Shown piece by piece: positions 38,988 through 49,629 of a DNA stretch of 64,000 nucleotides. Positions within the stretch are counted from its first letter, which is position 1. Each line of letters begins with the position of its first letter. The stretch spans positions 1 through 64,000 of the forward strand of contig CAJXTI010000007.1 in the NCBI GenBank assembly GCA_913061185.1, in the 5' to 3' direction. The notes beneath the pieces are model-generated. The model had not been told where the DNA came from. It searched no databases and worked only from the letters and a program-made list of their open reading frames with translations. The stretch comes from an uncultured Oceanobacter sp. (GTDB lineage: Bacteria > Pseudomonadota > Gammaproteobacteria > Pseudomonadales > Oceanobacteraceae). A program made the translations under genes and the position numbers.

Positions 38988-39623
38988 ATGTTTGAGATCA
39001 TCCAGAGCGGTGGTTGGATGATGGTACCAATCATTCTGTGTTCGGTACTGGCATTAGGCATCAGTGTGGAGCGTTTCTGGACGCTGCGTGCAGTACAGAT
39101 TGCTCCCCCGGACTTGTTGGCCAAGGTCTGGTCGTGGATGAAAAACAAGCAGTTAAATGCTGAACGTATCCGCGAGTTACAGGATTCCTGTCCGCTGGGG
39201 CGGGTATTGGCTGCTGGCCTGGTTAACTCCCGTCACGGTCGTCAAATCATGAAAGAAAGCATTGAGGAAGTGGCTTCCCACGAGATTCATGCCATGGAGC
39301 GCTATCTGAATGCACTCGGTACGGTTGCCGCTGTTGCCCCCTTGCTGGGGTTGCTGGGTACCGTTATTGGCATGATCAAGGTGTTCTCGGAAATCATGAT
39401 TCAGGGCACAGGGCAGGCGAGTGTACTGGCTGGCGGTATTTCAGAAGCACTGGTCACGACGGCAGCGGGTCTGGTGATTGCCATTCCGGCCTTGGTTTGC
39501 CATCGCATGCTGCAGCGCCGGGTAGATGAAATTGTCGTCTTTATGGAACAGGAAGCCATCAAGCTGGTCGATGTTCTCCATGGTGATCGGGAAGTCGTCG
39601 ATAACTCAGAGGCCCGGAAGTGA
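38988..39623 (+). CDS. exbB: MotA/TolQ/ExbB proton channel family protein
   Basis: 211 residues from ATG 38988 (MFEIIQSGGWMM), the position where homologues begin; ATG 38973 would add MERLC. Three membrane segments: residues 8-28, and the pair around LNALGTVAAVAPLLGLLGTVIGMI and AGGISEALVTTAAGLVIAIPALV. This pair forms the pentameric channel. With ExbD it harvests the proton gradient to energise TonB or a related envelope task. In this genomic block (comEC to msbA) its exact client is not established. Confidence 0.92.
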   Translation: MFEIIQSGGWMMVPIILCSVLALGISVERFWTLRAVQIAPPDLLAKVWSWMKNKQLNAERIRELQDSCPLGRVLAAGLVNSRHGRQIMKESIEEVASHEIHAMERYLNALGTVAAVAPLLGLLGTVIGMIKVFSEIMIQGTGQASVLAGGISEALVTTAAGLVIAIPALVCHRMLQRRVDEIVVFMEQEAIKLVDVLHGDREVVDNSEARK

Positions 39624-40042
39624 ATTTCAAACGCCAGCAGCGAGAGGAGGTGACCGTCAATCTGACGCCTCTGATCGACATTGTTTTTTTGTTGCTGATT
39701 TTTTTTATGGTATCGACCACCTTTACTCAGGAAAGCCATCTGAGTATCGACTTGCCGGAAGCTGCCGCCAATGACCAGCGCGTGCCACCGGCATCGATTG
39801 AGGTGGTGGTCTCAACGGCAGGGGATTACTCCGTTAATGACCAGCCGCTTGTTAACCAGCAACTGGAGACGTTAAAGAGAGCCATTTTCAAGGTGCTGGA
39901 TGGTCGCAAGACCGCCCCCCTGATTATCACCGCCGATGCCAATGCGACGCATGCGTCAGTTGTCCGGGCGATGGATGCGGCCGGTCAGCTGGGGCTGATC
40001 AATATCAGCATTACCACTCGACAGCCAGCCAATGAGCATTGA
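39620..40042 (+). CDS. exbD: ExbD/TolR biopolymer transport protein
   Basis: 140 residues from GTG 39620, overlapping the exbB stop by four bases. One N-terminal helix carries the essential Asp (LTPLIDIVFLLLIFFMV), followed by a periplasmic domain ending in INISITTRQ. It partners the ExbB channel. Its end overlaps the msbA start by 11 bases, so the three genes are translationally linked. Confidence 0.93.
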   Translation: MNFKRQQREEVTVNLTPLIDIVFLLLIFFMVSTTFTQESHLSIDLPEAAANDQRVPPASIEVVVSTAGDYSVNDQPLVNQQLETLKRAIFKVLDGRKTAPLIITADANATHASVVRAMDAAGQLGLINISITTRQPANEH

Positions 40043-41813
40043 TACCGATGACGCCCAGGTGGCGAACACGACATTGACGTTCGACGTCCAGACCCTCTAT
40101 AAACGTCTGTTACGCTATGTCTGGCCCCATAAAGGGGCTTTTTTGATCAGCGTTGTCGGGCTGGCTCTGTACGCATCGGCGCAGCCGGTACTGGCTCATT
40201 TGATGGGGCTGGTTGAAGAGACGCTGCGCGAGCCAACGGAGCAGAAAATACTGTTGCTGATCGGCTTGTTGATGGGGACGTTTTTTTATCGTGGCCTTGG
40301 CACGTTTCTGGGCAAGTATTTTATCGCCATTGTTGGTCGTAATGTCGTACACGCCTTGCGGGTTGAACTGTTCAATAAAATGACACGGCTGCCAAGTGCT
40401 TTTTACGACGGCGAGTCGAGCGGTCGGCTGATCTCACGGGTCACCTTTGATGTTGATCAGGTGTCCGGGGCGTCGACCAGAGCTCTGACCACACTGATCC
40501 AGGAAGGTCTGACGGTCATTTTCCTGATGGGCTATCTGATTTATCTGGATTACACCCTGACGCTGGTGTTTCTGGTGCTGGTGCCGTTTATTGTGGCGGT
40601 GGTGGGGTTGGCCAGTCGCTTCTTTCGCCGCTACAGTCGCCGGGTGCAGCAGTCGGTAGGGGATGTTACCCAGGTGACCAACGACAGCATCAAGGGTTAT
40701 CGCGAAGTACGCACCTTTGGCGGTCTGGGATATGAGCGCAAGCGCTTTATGGTGGCCAGTGAATACAATCGCAAGCAGGCGCTCAAGTTTGAATTGACCA
40801 ACGCCATCAGCGTGCCACTGAGCCAGCAGATTGTATCCATCGGTCTGGGTGTGATGATTTATATCATGTTTCAGCGCGTTGCCGATGGCTCAATGACCAG
40901 TGCGGACTTCTTCCAGTTTATTACCGCAGCGTCGCTGATTGCCAAACCGTTACGGGCTCTGACCGATGTCAACGCCATGATTCAGCGCGGTATCGCGGCG
41001 GCGGAATCGATCTTCACAGTGCTGGATGCTGATGAAGAGCACGACCAGGGAACTCGGGAAATTGACCGGGCCAAAGGGGACGTGTCACTGGATGACGTGG
41101 TCTTGCGCTACGACGGCGCGGTTGAGCCAGCGGTTAACTCCGTAAGCCTTGATGTCACTGCCGGTACTTCGGTCGCCATTGTTGGTAAATCGGGTAGTGG
41201 TAAAACCAGTCTGGTGAACTTGCTGCCCCGATTTTACGATGTCAGCGCCGGGGTCATACGGCTCGACGGCATTGACTTGCGCGAGCTGACGTTGGCCAAT
41301 CTGCGCCAGCAAATTGCTATTGTCGGCCAGCAGGTGACCCTGTTTGATGGCTCGGTACGTGACAATATCGCCTATGGTACGTTGGGGAAGTATTCCGACG
41401 AGCAAGTACTGGCTGCTGCCCATGCAGCCCATGCGGATGAATTTATTGAGCAGTTGCCCGAAGGGTACAATACCCGCTTGGGTGAAAACGGTGTTTTGCT
41501 GTCGGGTGGTCAACGCCAACGAATCGCTATAGCCCGAGCCATTCTCAAGGATGCACCGGTGCTGATTCTGGATGAGGCAACGTCGGCTCTGGATACCGGC
41601 TCTGAACGTCATATTCAGGCTGCCATGGAAGAAGTCATGAAGGGACGAACAACCTTTGTGATTGCTCATCGTCTCAGTACGATTGAACGTGTTGACCGGA
41701 TTCTGGTAATGGATGGCGGACAAGTGGTTGAAGATGGAACCCATCATGAATTACTGGAGCACGGCGGCATCTATTCCCAGCTGTATCTGATGCAGTTTGG
41801 ATCGGAAAGCTGA
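40032..41813 (+). CDS. msbA: Lipid A export ABC transporter MsbA
   Basis: 593 residues; a half-transporter with six membrane helices (residues 30-320) and a C-terminal ATPase. Walker A is GKSGSGKTSLVN, signature LSGGQRQRIAIARAI, Walker B VLILDEATSALD and switch His FVIAHRLSTI. As a dimer it flips lipid A-core across the inner membrane. The following lpxK starts one base after its stop, the usual msbA-lpxK pairing. Confidence 0.95.
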   Translation: MSIDTDDAQVANTTLTFDVQTLYKRLLRYVWPHKGAFLISVVGLALYASAQPVLAHLMGLVEETLREPTEQKILLLIGLLMGTFFYRGLGTFLGKYFIAIVGRNVVHALRVELFNKMTRLPSAFYDGESSGRLISRVTFDVDQVSGASTRALTTLIQEGLTVIFLMGYLIYLDYTLTLVFLVLVPFIVAVVGLASRFFRRYSRRVQQSVGDVTQVTNDSIKGYREVRTFGGLGYERKRFMVASEYNRKQALKFELTNAISVPLSQQIVSIGLGVMIYIMFQRVADGSMTSADFFQFITAASLIAKPLRALTDVNAMIQRGIAAAESIFTVLDADEEHDQGTREIDRAKGDVSLDDVVLRYDGAVEPAVNSVSLDVTAGTSVAIVGKSGSGKTSLVNLLPRFYDVSAGVIRLDGIDLRELTLANLRQQIAIVGQQVTLFDGSVRDNIAYGTLGKYSDEQVLAAAHAAHADEFIEQLPEGYNTRLGENGVLLSGGQRQRIAIARAILKDAPVLILDEATSALDTGSERHIQAAMEEVMKGRTTFVIAHRLSTIERVDRILVMDGGQVVEDGTHHELLEHGGIYSQLYLMQFGSES

Positions 41814-41814
41814 T

Positions 41815-42807
41815 ATGCCGGTCGCGGGAAAAAAACCAACCAGACTGGCAAGCTGGATCGAACAGCACTGGTACCGTTCGCCAATTTTTAACGCCTGGTT
41901 GTTGCCACTGCAATGGCTGTTCTGGCTGCTGGTGATGTCGCGGCGTATTTTTTATGCGCTGTTCCCGCCAGCGGCGGTGGCGGTTCCGGTGATTGTGGTC
42001 GGTAATATCAGCGTTGGTGGCACGGGTAAAACGCCACTGATCGTCTGGCTGGCCAATCGCGCCCGCGAGCTGAATATGCGGGTTGGTATTGTCAGTCGTG
42101 GTTATGGCGGCTCTGCTGAACATTATCCTCTGGAAGTAACACAAGACACACCTGCTGACGTCTGTGGCGACGAACCTCTCTTGTTGTTTGAACGCTTGGG
42201 ATGTCCGGTGGTGGTGGATCCGAAACGCCGACGGGCAGTGGAATATCTGGCCGATAAGGTTGATCTGGTGCTGAGTGACGACGGCCTGCAGCATTACGCC
42301 ATGCCAAGGGTCGCTGAGTTGGTTATTGTCGATGGCAAGCGCGGTTTTGGTAATGGTTGGTTATTGCCTATTGGGCCGTTGCGGGAACCGCAAACCCGAC
42401 TCGACAGTGTTGATCGGGTGATTGTCAACGGCAAGGATTTTGTACTCCAGCCATTGGCGATGATCAACGCAGTCACTGCCGAACGAGCTGACCTGCTGAC
42501 ACTGGATGCCGGAGAGGTACACGCCGTGGCGGGCATTGGCTCTCCGGAGCGATTTTTTGGCACCTTGCGGCAACTGGGAATGACACCGATTGAGCATCCG
42601 TTTGCCGATCACCACCCCTTTACGCCAGAGGACTTGATGTTTGGTGATGACAAGCCCGTGGTAATGACCGAAAAAGACTGGGTGAAATGCCGGTCGTTTG
42701 TAAATAAAAATTGCTGGTATCTACCCGTAGATGCGGTGCCCAACCGTGCTACCCGACTGGCGCTGGATACCTTGCTGACAACCTGGGGAGAGAAATACCA
42801 TGGATAA
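41815..42807 (+). CDS. lpxK: Tetraacyldisaccharide 4'-kinase LpxK
   Basis: 330 residues from ATG 41815; a TTG at 41797 would extend into msbA. An N-terminal membrane anchor region ([16 protein letters not shown]) is followed by the P-loop [19 protein letters not shown] and the family segments [15 protein letters not shown] and LSDDGLQHY. It phosphorylates the 4' position of the lipid A precursor. The stop overlaps the Trm112 gene by eight bases. Confidence 0.95.
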   Translation: MPVAGKKPTRLASWIEQHWYRSPIFNAWLLPLQWLFWLLVMSRRIFYALFPPAAVAVPVIVVGNISVGGTGKTPLIVWLANRARELNMRVGIVSRGYGGSAEHYPLEVTQDTPADVCGDEPLLLFERLGCPVVVDPKRRRAVEYLADKVDLVLSDDGLQHYAMPRVAELVIVDGKRGFGNGWLLPIGPLREPQTRLDSVDRVIVNGKDFVLQPLAMINAVTAERADLLTLDAGEVHAVAGIGSPERFFGTLRQLGMTPIEHPFADHHPFTPEDLMFGDDKPVVMTEKDWVKCRSFVNKNCWYLPVDAVPNRATRLALDTLLTTWGEKYHG

Positions 42808-43009
42808 ACAATTACTGGCGATGCTGGTGTGCCCACTGTGCAAGGGCAAATTGAAATACGAGGCCGAGGCACAGGAGCTGCTGTGCACTTTTGACGGGTT
42901 GGCTTTTCCAATCAGTGATGGGGTTCCGGTCATGCTCGAAGGTGAGGCCCGTCGTCTGTCGGTCGATGAAAAACTCGACAAGTCGCAATCATCCAATGTC
43001 GCCCGCTAG
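42800..43009 (+). CDS. Trm112 family protein (YcaR-like)
   Basis: 69 residues beginning [18 protein letters not shown] and containing [11 protein letters not shown], the hallmark of the bacterial Trm112-like family. Only the first CxxC pair is present; the second pair of the eukaryotic zinc site is lost, as usual for bacterial members. It is thought to support methyltransferases, but no target is proven. In related genomes it is followed by kdsB; here murB comes next, 24 bases later. Confidence 0.93.
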   Translation: MDKQLLAMLVCPLCKGKLKYEAEAQELLCTFDGLAFPISDGVPVMLEGEARRLSVDEKLDKSQSSNVAR

Positions 43010-43033
43010 CATGGTAAAGAGAGTCGAACCGTC

Positions 43034-44080
43034 TTGATCCACCCTGAGGTGATACGTTCAGACGTTGATCTTTCTGCGATGAACACGCTGGCACTGCCTG
43101 GCTGTAGTGACTATTTTTCTCGCTTTGAAAGTGCTTCCGAGCTGCTGGATTGTGTTGAATGGGCGTTTGCTCAACAACTGCCAATCCGGATGTTGGGGGG
43201 GGGCAGTAATGTCCTGATGCCTCCTCGAGTATCCGGGCTGGTGCTGCAATCCGGTATGACCTCGATAACGATGCGCTCGGCAACAAAAGAGATGATAAGC
43301 GTGGCTGTTGATGCTGGAGTCTGCTGGCATGACTGGGTATTAAAAAGCCTCTCGTTTGGCCATGGTCTTGAAAATCTGGCGCTGATCCCTGGCACTGTTG
43401 GTGCAGCACCGGTACAAAACATTGGTGCGTATGGCGTTGAAGTGGCTGAGTTGATCGAGCAGGTAGAAGGCTTTCAGCTCAGTACGCGTCAGTGGCGCAT
43501 ACTGTCGCGCCAGGAATGCCGCTTTGATTATCGGGATTCCATTTTTCGCCATGAGTTGGCGGATGATTTTATTGTGGTTCGGGTGGTGTTTTCACTCAGG
43601 CGGCAGTTTATTGCCAATGTCTCCTATGCGCCGCTGGCACACTGGGCCGCTGAATATTTGTCCGACAAGAATGAACCAATGCTCACTCCTGAAGCCTTGG
43701 TCTCGGCCGTCTGTGCCATCCGTCAAACCCGCTTGCCCGATCCTCTGCAACTACCTAATGCCGGGTCATTTTTCAAAAATCCGTTGGTGACTGGCGTGAT
43801 GGCAGCAGAGTTAAAAGCCTGTCATCCCGATTTGCCGCTGTATCCGGCACGTTTGAAACAGCAGCAAAAGCTCGCCGCTGGCTGGCTGATTGATCAGTGT
43901 GGCTGGAAGGGGCGGGGGCTTGGGCCAGTGCGTATGCATCAGCAGCAGGCGCTGGTATTAACCGCCCCAGAACCGGCAACGCTGGCGCAGGTACAGGCTT
44001 TGCAACAGGCTGTGGCGGACTCGGTACGGGCGCGTTTTGGTGTTGAACTGGAGCCTGAGCCGCGAATTTTTGGCGATTAG
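43034..44080 (+). CDS. murB: UDP-N-acetylenolpyruvoylglucosamine reductase MurB
   Basis: 348 residues starting at TTG 43034. An ATG at 43079 falls inside the conserved DLSAMNTLAL segment, so the upstream TTG is needed for a complete N-terminus; AGAGAG lies about 11 bases before it. FAD-binding motifs are RMLGGGSNVL and IPGTVGAAPVQNIGAYG. The catalytic Ser is in NAGSFFKNP and the closing Glu region in EPEPRIFG. It makes UDP-MurNAc for peptidoglycan. It is the last gene of the envelope block and its stop overlaps that of lpxH by four bases. Confidence 0.95.
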   Translation: MIHPEVIRSDVDLSAMNTLALPGCSDYFSRFESASELLDCVEWAFAQQLPIRMLGGGSNVLMPPRVSGLVLQSGMTSITMRSATKEMISVAVDAGVCWHDWVLKSLSFGHGLENLALIPGTVGAAPVQNIGAYGVEVAELIEQVEGFQLSTRQWRILSRQECRFDYRDSIFRHELADDFIVVRVVFSLRRQFIANVSYAPLAHWAAEYLSDKNEPMLTPEALVSAVCAIRQTRLPDPLQLPNAGSFFKNPLVTGVMAAELKACHPDLPLYPARLKQQQKLAAGWLIDQCGWKGRGLGPVRMHQQQALVLTAPEPATLAQVQALQQAVADSVRARFGVELEPEPRIFGD

Positions 44081-44802
44081 AAAGAGAATTCGCTCAGTAC
44101 CAGTCCAGATTCTACGGTCCAGCGAATCATCCAGCCATGACTGTCGCTCCAGTCACCCAGAACCCAGCGTTGACGCTGGACACCCTGTTGTTGCCATTGG
44201 TGGGTGGCAGGGCGGTGGGTGTGGCCATGAATCATGCTATTGACGTTCGCATTATCCAGCGCCTGGTCTACTTCTGACAACGTAACATCCATGATGTTAT
44301 TGTCTTTCATCTGGCCGCTTTTCTGGCTTTGGTCGCGGACTTTGCGAGCAAAGGCAATCCGGTCGTCAATGCTTTGGCTGAGGAATTGCTGCTGCCATTG
44401 TGGGTTGCGAAACATTTGCCGTACTTGCTGGTATTCCGTATCGCGAGTGCAAAGACTGTCGCCATGGAGTAGCAGGATCTTCGAATCGCCCAATGCGATG
44501 GTGGTGTATTCATCAATCAGACTGCCACCAATGCGCTGGCAAAAGTCGGATCCGAGCAGAAAATCACGATTACCATGCATGATAAAAATGTGGCAGCCGC
44601 GCTGGCTTAAATCAGCCAGCGCTTGCTCTACCTGACGGGTGAGTCCGGTAGCGATATCATCCCCGATCCAGACCTCAAAAAAATCACCCAGAATGTACAA
44701 TGCCTCGGCATCGTCCAGTTGCTGGACAAATGCCAGAAAGCCAGCCGTCATCGCTGGCTTTTCAGGGGTCAAGTGCAGATCGGAGATGAAATAAACAGCC
44801 AT
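44077..44802 (-). CDS. lpxH: UDP-2,3-diacylglucosamine hydrolase LpxH
   Basis: 241-residue metallophosphoesterase. Metal-binding motifs are all visible: FISDLHLTP, LGDFFEVWIGDD, MHGNRDFLLG, LLHGDSLC and MIHGHTHRP. It cleaves UDP-2,3-diacylglucosamine to lipid X in lipid A synthesis and acts at the membrane surface. Its ATG overlaps the ppiB stop (TAATG), so it is the second gene of a ppiB-lpxH unit. Confidence 0.95.
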   Translation of the reverse strand: MAVYFISDLHLTPEKPAMTAGFLAFVQQLDDAEALYILGDFFEVWIGDDIATGLTRQVEQALADLSQRGCHIFIMHGNRDFLLGSDFCQRIGGSLIDEYTTIALGDSKILLLHGDSLCTRDTEYQQVRQMFRNPQWQQQFLSQSIDDRIAFARKVRDQSQKSGQMKDNNIMDVTLSEVDQALDNANVNSMIHGHTHRPATHQWQQQGVQRQRWVLGDWSDSHGWMIRWTVESGLVLSEFSF

Positions 44803-45299
44803 TAGTCGATGATTTCCGCTTTTTCGATAATAACGTCTTCGGCTGGCACGTCCTGGTGGCCCATCTTGGTGGTGGTTTTTACTGCTTTGATACGGTTGAT
44901 AACATCCATGCCATCAACGACCTTACCAAAGACACAGTAGCCCCAACCTTGCATGTTTTTGCCGGTGTGGTTGAGGAAATCATTGTCCTTGATGTTAATA
45001 AAGAACTGGCTGCTGGCAGAATGTGGATCCGAGGTGCGTGCCATTGCCAGTGTGCCGACGGTGTTTTTCAGACCATTGTCGGCTTCGTTTTCAATCGGCG
45101 CCTTGCCTTCGGGTTTTTCAGTCATGCTTGGGGCAAAACCACCACCTTGAATCATGAAACCATCGATGACGCGGTGAAAAATCAGGCCATCGTAAAAACC
45201 GTCTTTGACGTAGCTTTCAAAGTTCGCTGCAGTTTTTGGGGCTTTTTCGTGGTTCAGCTCAATCTTGATGTCGCCGAAATTGGTTTTAAGCAGGATCAT
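44802..45299 (-). CDS. ppiB: Cytoplasmic cyclophilin peptidyl-prolyl isomerase PpiB
   Basis: 165 residues from ATG 45299, with GGAAGA upstream; an in-frame upstream ATG at 45356 would add 19 unrelated residues. The single cyclophilin domain has [14 protein letters not shown] (catalytic Arg), [15 protein letters not shown] and [13 protein letters not shown]. No signal peptide, so cytoplasmic. It is divergent from glnS. Confidence 0.95.
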   Translation of the reverse strand: MILLKTNFGDIKIELNHEKAPKTAANFESYVKDGFYDGLIFHRVIDGFMIQGGGFAPSMTEKPEGKAPIENEADNGLKNTVGTLAMARTSDPHSASSQFFINIKDNDFLNHTGKNMQGWGYCVFGKVVDGMDVINRIKAVKTTTKMGHQDVPAEDVIIEKAEIID

Positions 45300-45373
45300 A
45301 TTCTGTCTTCCGGTTGTTGCATCACCTGTGGTGATACGTATGAATTCGTGTAACACATGCGTGTACGGGCGGG

Positions 45374-45379
45374 TATAAT
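45374..45379 (+). promoter_or_regulatory. -10 element of the glnS promoter
   Basis: A perfect TATAAT followed by a GC-rich discriminator (AGCGCC) lies 112 bases before glnS in the ppiB-glnS divergent spacer. No convincing -35 stands 17 bases upstream (TAACAC), so the promoter may rely on an activator. Confidence 0.5.
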
Positions 45380-45490
45380 AGCGCCTTTTTTACGGGCTTA
45401 CAGCGTTGCAAGCACTTGTCTGGCATGAGCGAATGCCATTCCGGTGACAGTAGCGGGTGTTGGCTTATTATTTTCTGCTTTAAGGTGGTT

Positions 45491-47161
45491 ATGACAGACG
45501 CTCCTGCTCGTGGTAACAACTTCGTTGCCAAAATCATTGAAGAAGATCTCGCCAGTGGCAAAGTACAGCGGGTAGTTACCCGTTTTCCGCCGGAGCCTAA
45601 CGGTTACCTGCATGTGGGTCATGCAAAATCCATCTGTCTGAATTTTGGCGTGGCCGAGCAGTTTGGTGGTGGTTGTAACCTGCGTTTTGATGACACCAAC
45701 CCGGAAAAGGAAAGCCAGGAATTTATTGATGCCATCAAGTCTGATGTGCAGTGGCTGGGCTTTCAGTGGCAGGGCGATATTCATTACGCCTCGGATTATT
45801 TTGACCAGCTGCATGAATGGGCGCTACACCTGATCAAAACTGGTAATGCCTATATCTGTGATCTGAGCCCGGAAGAAGCGCGTCAGTATCGTGGCACCTT
45901 GACCGAGGCTGGTAAAAACAGCCCGTATCGCGAGCGCACGGTTGAAGAGAATCTGCAGCGGTTTGAACAAATGCGCCTGGGTGAATTTGATGAGGGCGCC
46001 TGTGTTTTACGTGCCAAAATCGATATGGCCTCCGGCAATATGAATCTGCGCGACCCGATTATTTATCGCATCCGCAAGGTGACTCACCATCAAACGGGTG
46101 ACAAATGGTGTATTTACCCGACCTACGACTTTACTCATGGTCAATCCGATGCCATCGAAGGGGTAACTCATTCCGTCTGTACGCTGGAGTTTGAAGACCA
46201 TCGCCCTTTGTACGAGTGGTTTATCGAGCATTTGCCGGTGCCGGCGCAGCCAAAACAGTATGAGTTTGGGCGCCTGAATCTGGATTATACCGTTACATCC
46301 AAGCGCAAATTAAAAGCGTTGGTTGATAATAGGGTTGTCAACGGCTGGGATGATCCACGTATGCCGACCATTTCCGGCATGCGCCGTCGCGGCTTCACCC
46401 CGCGTTCTGTGCGTAATTTCTGCGAGATGATCGGTGTCACCCGTTCCGATGGCATGGTAGATGTTGCCATGCTGGAACACGCCGTGCGTGATGATCTTAA
46501 CCGCCACGCGCCGCGGGCTATGTGTGTGATCAATCCACTCAAGGTGGTGATTGATAATCTTGAAGAAGATCATCTGGAAATGCTCACTGCGGATTATCAT
46601 CAAGAGCTGGATCTCGGCAGTCGTGAGATGCCTTTTACTCGCGAACTGTTTATTGATCAGGATGACTTCAAAGAAGAGTACAGCAAAAAATTCAAGAAGA
46701 AATTCACACCCGGCAAGCGTATTCGCCTGCGCCATGGTTACGTCATCGAGGCGACTGGCTACGAAAAGAACGATGCCGGTCAGGTCGTACTGGTGTGCGC
46801 CAAGCTGATAGCCAACACCTTGGGTGTTGATCCAGAAGATGGCGACAAACCGAAAGGCGTGGTGCACTGGGTATCTGCTACCCGGGGTGTTAAAGCTGAA
46901 TTACGGCTGTATCAGCGGCTGTTTACCCACGCAACACCGGACAAGGTCGATGGCGACCTGATGCAGTTTGTTAATCCTGAATCCTTGATGGTTGTTCATG
47001 GTTGGATAGAGCCAGCACTGGCGGCGGTAACTCCTGAAACCCACTTCCAGTTTGAGCGTGAAGGTTATTATGTGTCCGATCGTCAAGACCATACGACGGC
47101 AGCGCCGGTCTTTAACCTGACCATCGGCCTGCGCGAAGATAAAGAACTGAAAAAGGATTAA
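45491..47161 (+). CDS. glnS: Glutaminyl-tRNA synthetase
   Basis: 556 residues from ATG 45491, with AAGGTGG just upstream; an earlier ATG at 45416 is disfavoured because its extra residues do not resemble the family. The class I HIGH motif appears as [16 protein letters not shown], and the KMSKS equivalent as [10 protein letters not shown]. The C-terminal anticodon-binding beta barrels follow from about residue 340. It charges tRNA-Gln. Followed by cysS eight bases later. Confidence 0.96.
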   Translation: MTDAPARGNNFVAKIIEEDLASGKVQRVVTRFPPEPNGYLHVGHAKSICLNFGVAEQFGGGCNLRFDDTNPEKESQEFIDAIKSDVQWLGFQWQGDIHYASDYFDQLHEWALHLIKTGNAYICDLSPEEARQYRGTLTEAGKNSPYRERTVEENLQRFEQMRLGEFDEGACVLRAKIDMASGNMNLRDPIIYRIRKVTHHQTGDKWCIYPTYDFTHGQSDAIEGVTHSVCTLEFEDHRPLYEWFIEHLPVPAQPKQYEFGRLNLDYTVTSKRKLKALVDNRVVNGWDDPRMPTISGMRRRGFTPRSVRNFCEMIGVTRSDGMVDVAMLEHAVRDDLNRHAPRAMCVINPLKVVIDNLEEDHLEMLTADYHQELDLGSREMPFTRELFIDQDDFKEEYSKKFKKKFTPGKRIRLRHGYVIEATGYEKNDAGQVVLVCAKLIANTLGVDPEDGDKPKGVVHWVSATRGVKAELRLYQRLFTHATPDKVDGDLMQFVNPESLMVVHGWIEPALAAVTPETHFQFEREGYYVSDRQDHTTAAPVFNLTIGLREDKELKKD

Positions 47162-47169
47162 TCCCCGTT

Positions 47170-48540
47170 ATGACACTGTCTATTTACAATACCCTGACCC
47201 GTCAGAAAGAGGCATTCAAGCCTCTGGTGCCCGGCAAAGTGGGCATGTATGTCTGCGGCATGACGGTTTATGACTTCTGTCATCTGGGCCACGCCCGTGT
47301 GATGGTGGCGTTTGATGTGATCGCGCGATATCTGCGTCATCGCGGTTTTGAGGTGAATTACATTCGTAATATCACTGACATCGACGACAAGATCATCACT
47401 CGTGCCAATGAAAACGGCGAGGCGTTTGATGCGCTGACCGAACGTTTTATTACCGAGATGCACAAGGATTCTGAGCTGCTGGGCGTCGAAATGCCTGATG
47501 CCGAGCCGCGTGCGACGGCCCATATCGACGATATTATTGCATTGGTTGTAACTCTGATCGAAAAGGGTTTTGCCTATCCAGCCGAAAATGGCGACGTCTA
47601 CTATTCGGTGCGCAAGTTTGAGGGTTACGGCAAATTATCCGGCAAGGTACTGGATGAATTGGAAGCCGGTGCCCGTGTCGGGGTGGATGAGCACAAGCGG
47701 GATCCACTGGATTTTGTACTCTGGAAAGCCGCCAAGCCGGATGAGCCGCACTGGGAATCTCCTTGGGGTATTGGTCGCCCAGGTTGGCACATTGAATGTT
47801 CTGCCATGTCCAAATGCTGTCTCGGAGATACCTTTGATATCCACGGCGGCGGTCCGGACTTGAAGTTTCCACATCACGAGAATGAAATTGCCCAGTCTGA
47901 GGCAGCCAATGGCAAGCACTTTGTGAATACCTGGATGCATGCCGGGGCGGTGCGTGTTGACGGCGAAAAAATGTCCAAGTCATTAGGCAACTTTTTTACC
48001 ATTCGGGAAATTCTCGACAAGTATCCCGCTGAAGTGGTGCGTTTTCTGCTACTGTCGAGCCAGTATCGCAGCGCCATCAACTACAGCGAAGACAGCTTGA
48101 AAGAATCCCAGACCCGCTTGGAGCGTTTCTACAACGCCCTGGATGGTATTGGAGTGGGAGCGGTCGCCGATGTAGAAAACGATTTTTCGCTACGGTTTCA
48201 TGCATCTATGGATGATGACTTTAATACACCGGAAGCCATTGCAGTGCTGTTTGAGTTGGCTCGCGCCATCAATAAGTCTGAAGGTGAAGAACAGGCAGCT
48301 TTGGCTGGGCAGTTACGTTATCTGGGGGGGGTTCTGGGTTGTTTGCAGTCTGATCCGCAGGCCTTCTTTCAAGCGGGTGCTGGCGATGATGCGGGCTGGA
48401 TCGAGGAGATGATCCAGAAACGCCTGGACGCCAAAAAAGCCAGGGATTTTGTGACGGCAGATGCGGTGCGCGATGAGCTAGTGGCAAGGGGGGTTGTTTT
48501 GAAAGATGGCCCTGAAGGCACTAGCTGGATCAAGCAGTAG
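47170..48540 (+). CDS. cysS: Cysteinyl-tRNA synthetase
   Basis: 456 residues. The HIGH motif is in [11 protein letters not shown], and KMSKSLGNF stands at about residues 266-274. The zinc ligands are in [18 protein letters not shown] and the [11 protein letters not shown] segment. The short C-terminal domain ends with the DGPEGTSW segment common to the family. It forms a two-gene unit with glnS and is followed by a strong bidirectional terminator. Confidence 0.96.
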   Translation: MTLSIYNTLTRQKEAFKPLVPGKVGMYVCGMTVYDFCHLGHARVMVAFDVIARYLRHRGFEVNYIRNITDIDDKIITRANENGEAFDALTERFITEMHKDSELLGVEMPDAEPRATAHIDDIIALVVTLIEKGFAYPAENGDVYYSVRKFEGYGKLSGKVLDELEAGARVGVDEHKRDPLDFVLWKAAKPDEPHWESPWGIGRPGWHIECSAMSKCCLGDTFDIHGGGPDLKFPHHENEIAQSEAANGKHFVNTWMHAGAVRVDGEKMSKSLGNFFTIREILDKYPAEVVRFLLLSSQYRSAINYSEDSLKESQTRLERFYNALDGIGVGAVADVENDFSLRFHASMDDDFNTPEAIAVLFELARAINKSEGEEQAALAGQLRYLGGVLGCLQSDPQAFFQAGAGDDAGWIEEMIQKRLDAKKARDFVTADAVRDELVARGVVLKDGPEGTSWIKQ

Positions 48541-48570
48541 CGCTTGTCGTCGCTTCTGGTTGTTTGAAAA

Positions 48571-48607
48571 CAAAGCAGCCCGGCAAATAGCCGGGCTGCT
48601 TTGTTTT
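48571..48607. terminator. Bidirectional terminator between cysS and folD
   Basis: CAAAGCAGCCCGGC-AAATA-GCCGGGCTGCTTTG is a perfect 14-base-pair stem with a 5-base loop. T-rich tracts lie on both outer sides, serving both converging genes. Confidence 0.92.
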
Positions 48608-48619
48608 GTCGCGGAAAAA

Positions 48620-49474
48620 TCAGCTATGAAGGCTTTCGCAGGCAAACAGGGTGTTTTCAAGTAGTTTGGCTCGGGTCATCGGGCCAACCCCACCCGGTAC
48701 TGGTGTGATATGGGAGGCTCTGGCAGCTGCGCCAGCAAATTCCACATCGCCAATCAGACGGCCTTCCGGGGTGCGATTAATGCCCACATCAATAACAATG
48801 GTTCCTGGCTTGATCCATTCGCTATTCACGATGCCGGGCTTGCCGACGGCAACTATCAGCAAGTCGGCCTGACGGACATGCTGCTCCAGGTTTTTGGTGA
48901 AGCGGTGGCAGGTGGTGACGGTGCAGCCACGTAATAACAGTTCCAGCCCCATTGGCCGACCAACAATATTGGACGCGCCAACCACAACAGCGTGCATGCC
49001 GGTAATATCCTTGCCGGTGGTGTCTAGCAGATCAATGATGCCTGCCGGTGTACAGGGACGAAGCAGGGGGATGCGCTGGGCAAGGCGGCCCATATTAAAT
49101 GGGTGAAAGCCATCGACATCTTTGGTGGGGTCTATTTGTTCGAGGATTTCATCAGCCCGCAAGCCGGCAGGCAGTGGCAACTGAACCAGAATGCCATCTA
49201 CGGTGGCGTCCTGGTTCAGTTGTTCGATCAGATCCAGCAATACCTGCTGAGAGGTTGTGGCCGGCAGATCATAGGCCTTGCTGACAATCCCCACCTGCTC
49301 ACAATCACGACGCTTGTGAGAAACGTACACCTGGGAGGCAGGATCCTCACCTACCAGAATGACGGCCAGCCCCGGCGGGCGTTTTCCCTGCTTCAGGCGC
49401 TCGGATACCTGCAGGTGAATATGGTTACGGATAGCTTCCGCCCTGGCTTTGCCGTCAATCAGTTGTGCTGTCAT
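48620..49474 (-). CDS. folD: Bifunctional methylenetetrahydrofolate dehydrogenase/cyclohydrolase FolD
   Basis: 284 residues from ATG 49474 ([13 protein letters not shown]), the family start; the frame is open 37 codons further upstream without resemblance. The catalytic [14 protein letters not shown] segment holds the active-site Tyr and Lys. The NADP-binding segment is [14 protein letters not shown], and the end has [15 protein letters not shown]. It interconverts 5,10-methylene-, methenyl- and 10-formyl-THF. Confidence 0.95.
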   Translation of the reverse strand: MTAQLIDGKARAEAIRNHIHLQVSERLKQGKRPPGLAVILVGEDPASQVYVSHKRRDCEQVGIVSKAYDLPATTSQQVLLDLIEQLNQDATVDGILVQLPLPAGLRADEILEQIDPTKDVDGFHPFNMGRLAQRIPLLRPCTPAGIIDLLDTTGKDITGMHAVVVGASNIVGRPMGLELLLRGCTVTTCHRFTKNLEQHVRQADLLIVAVGKPGIVNSEWIKPGTIVIDVGINRTPEGRLIGDVEFAGAAARASHITPVPGGVGPMTRAKLLENTLFACESLHS

Positions 49475-49477
49475 GAA

Positions 49478-49594
49478 ATGAAAAACCTGTTGTATAAGTG
49501 CATCTGTGGCGATTTTCTCATGCTGGCGAAGGAAAACAAAGCGGCACGCAAGTGTCGTGCCTGTCATCAGGCTTTTTCTCTGCAAGTAGTGTGA
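49478..49594 (+). CDS. Possible small zinc-ribbon-like protein
   Basis: A 38-residue open frame ([20 protein letters not shown]..., then [11 protein letters not shown]) divergent from folD, four bases from its start. The CxC-x16-CxxC spacing could bind zinc. The start has no clear ribosome-binding site, and the frame could be chance, so this is a suggestion only. Confidence 0.3.
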   Translation: MKNLLYKCICGDFLMLAKENKAARKCRACHQAFSLQVV

Positions 49595-49629
49595 AGTATT
49601 TGTTTTATCGAATTATTTTTAAATTTCAG

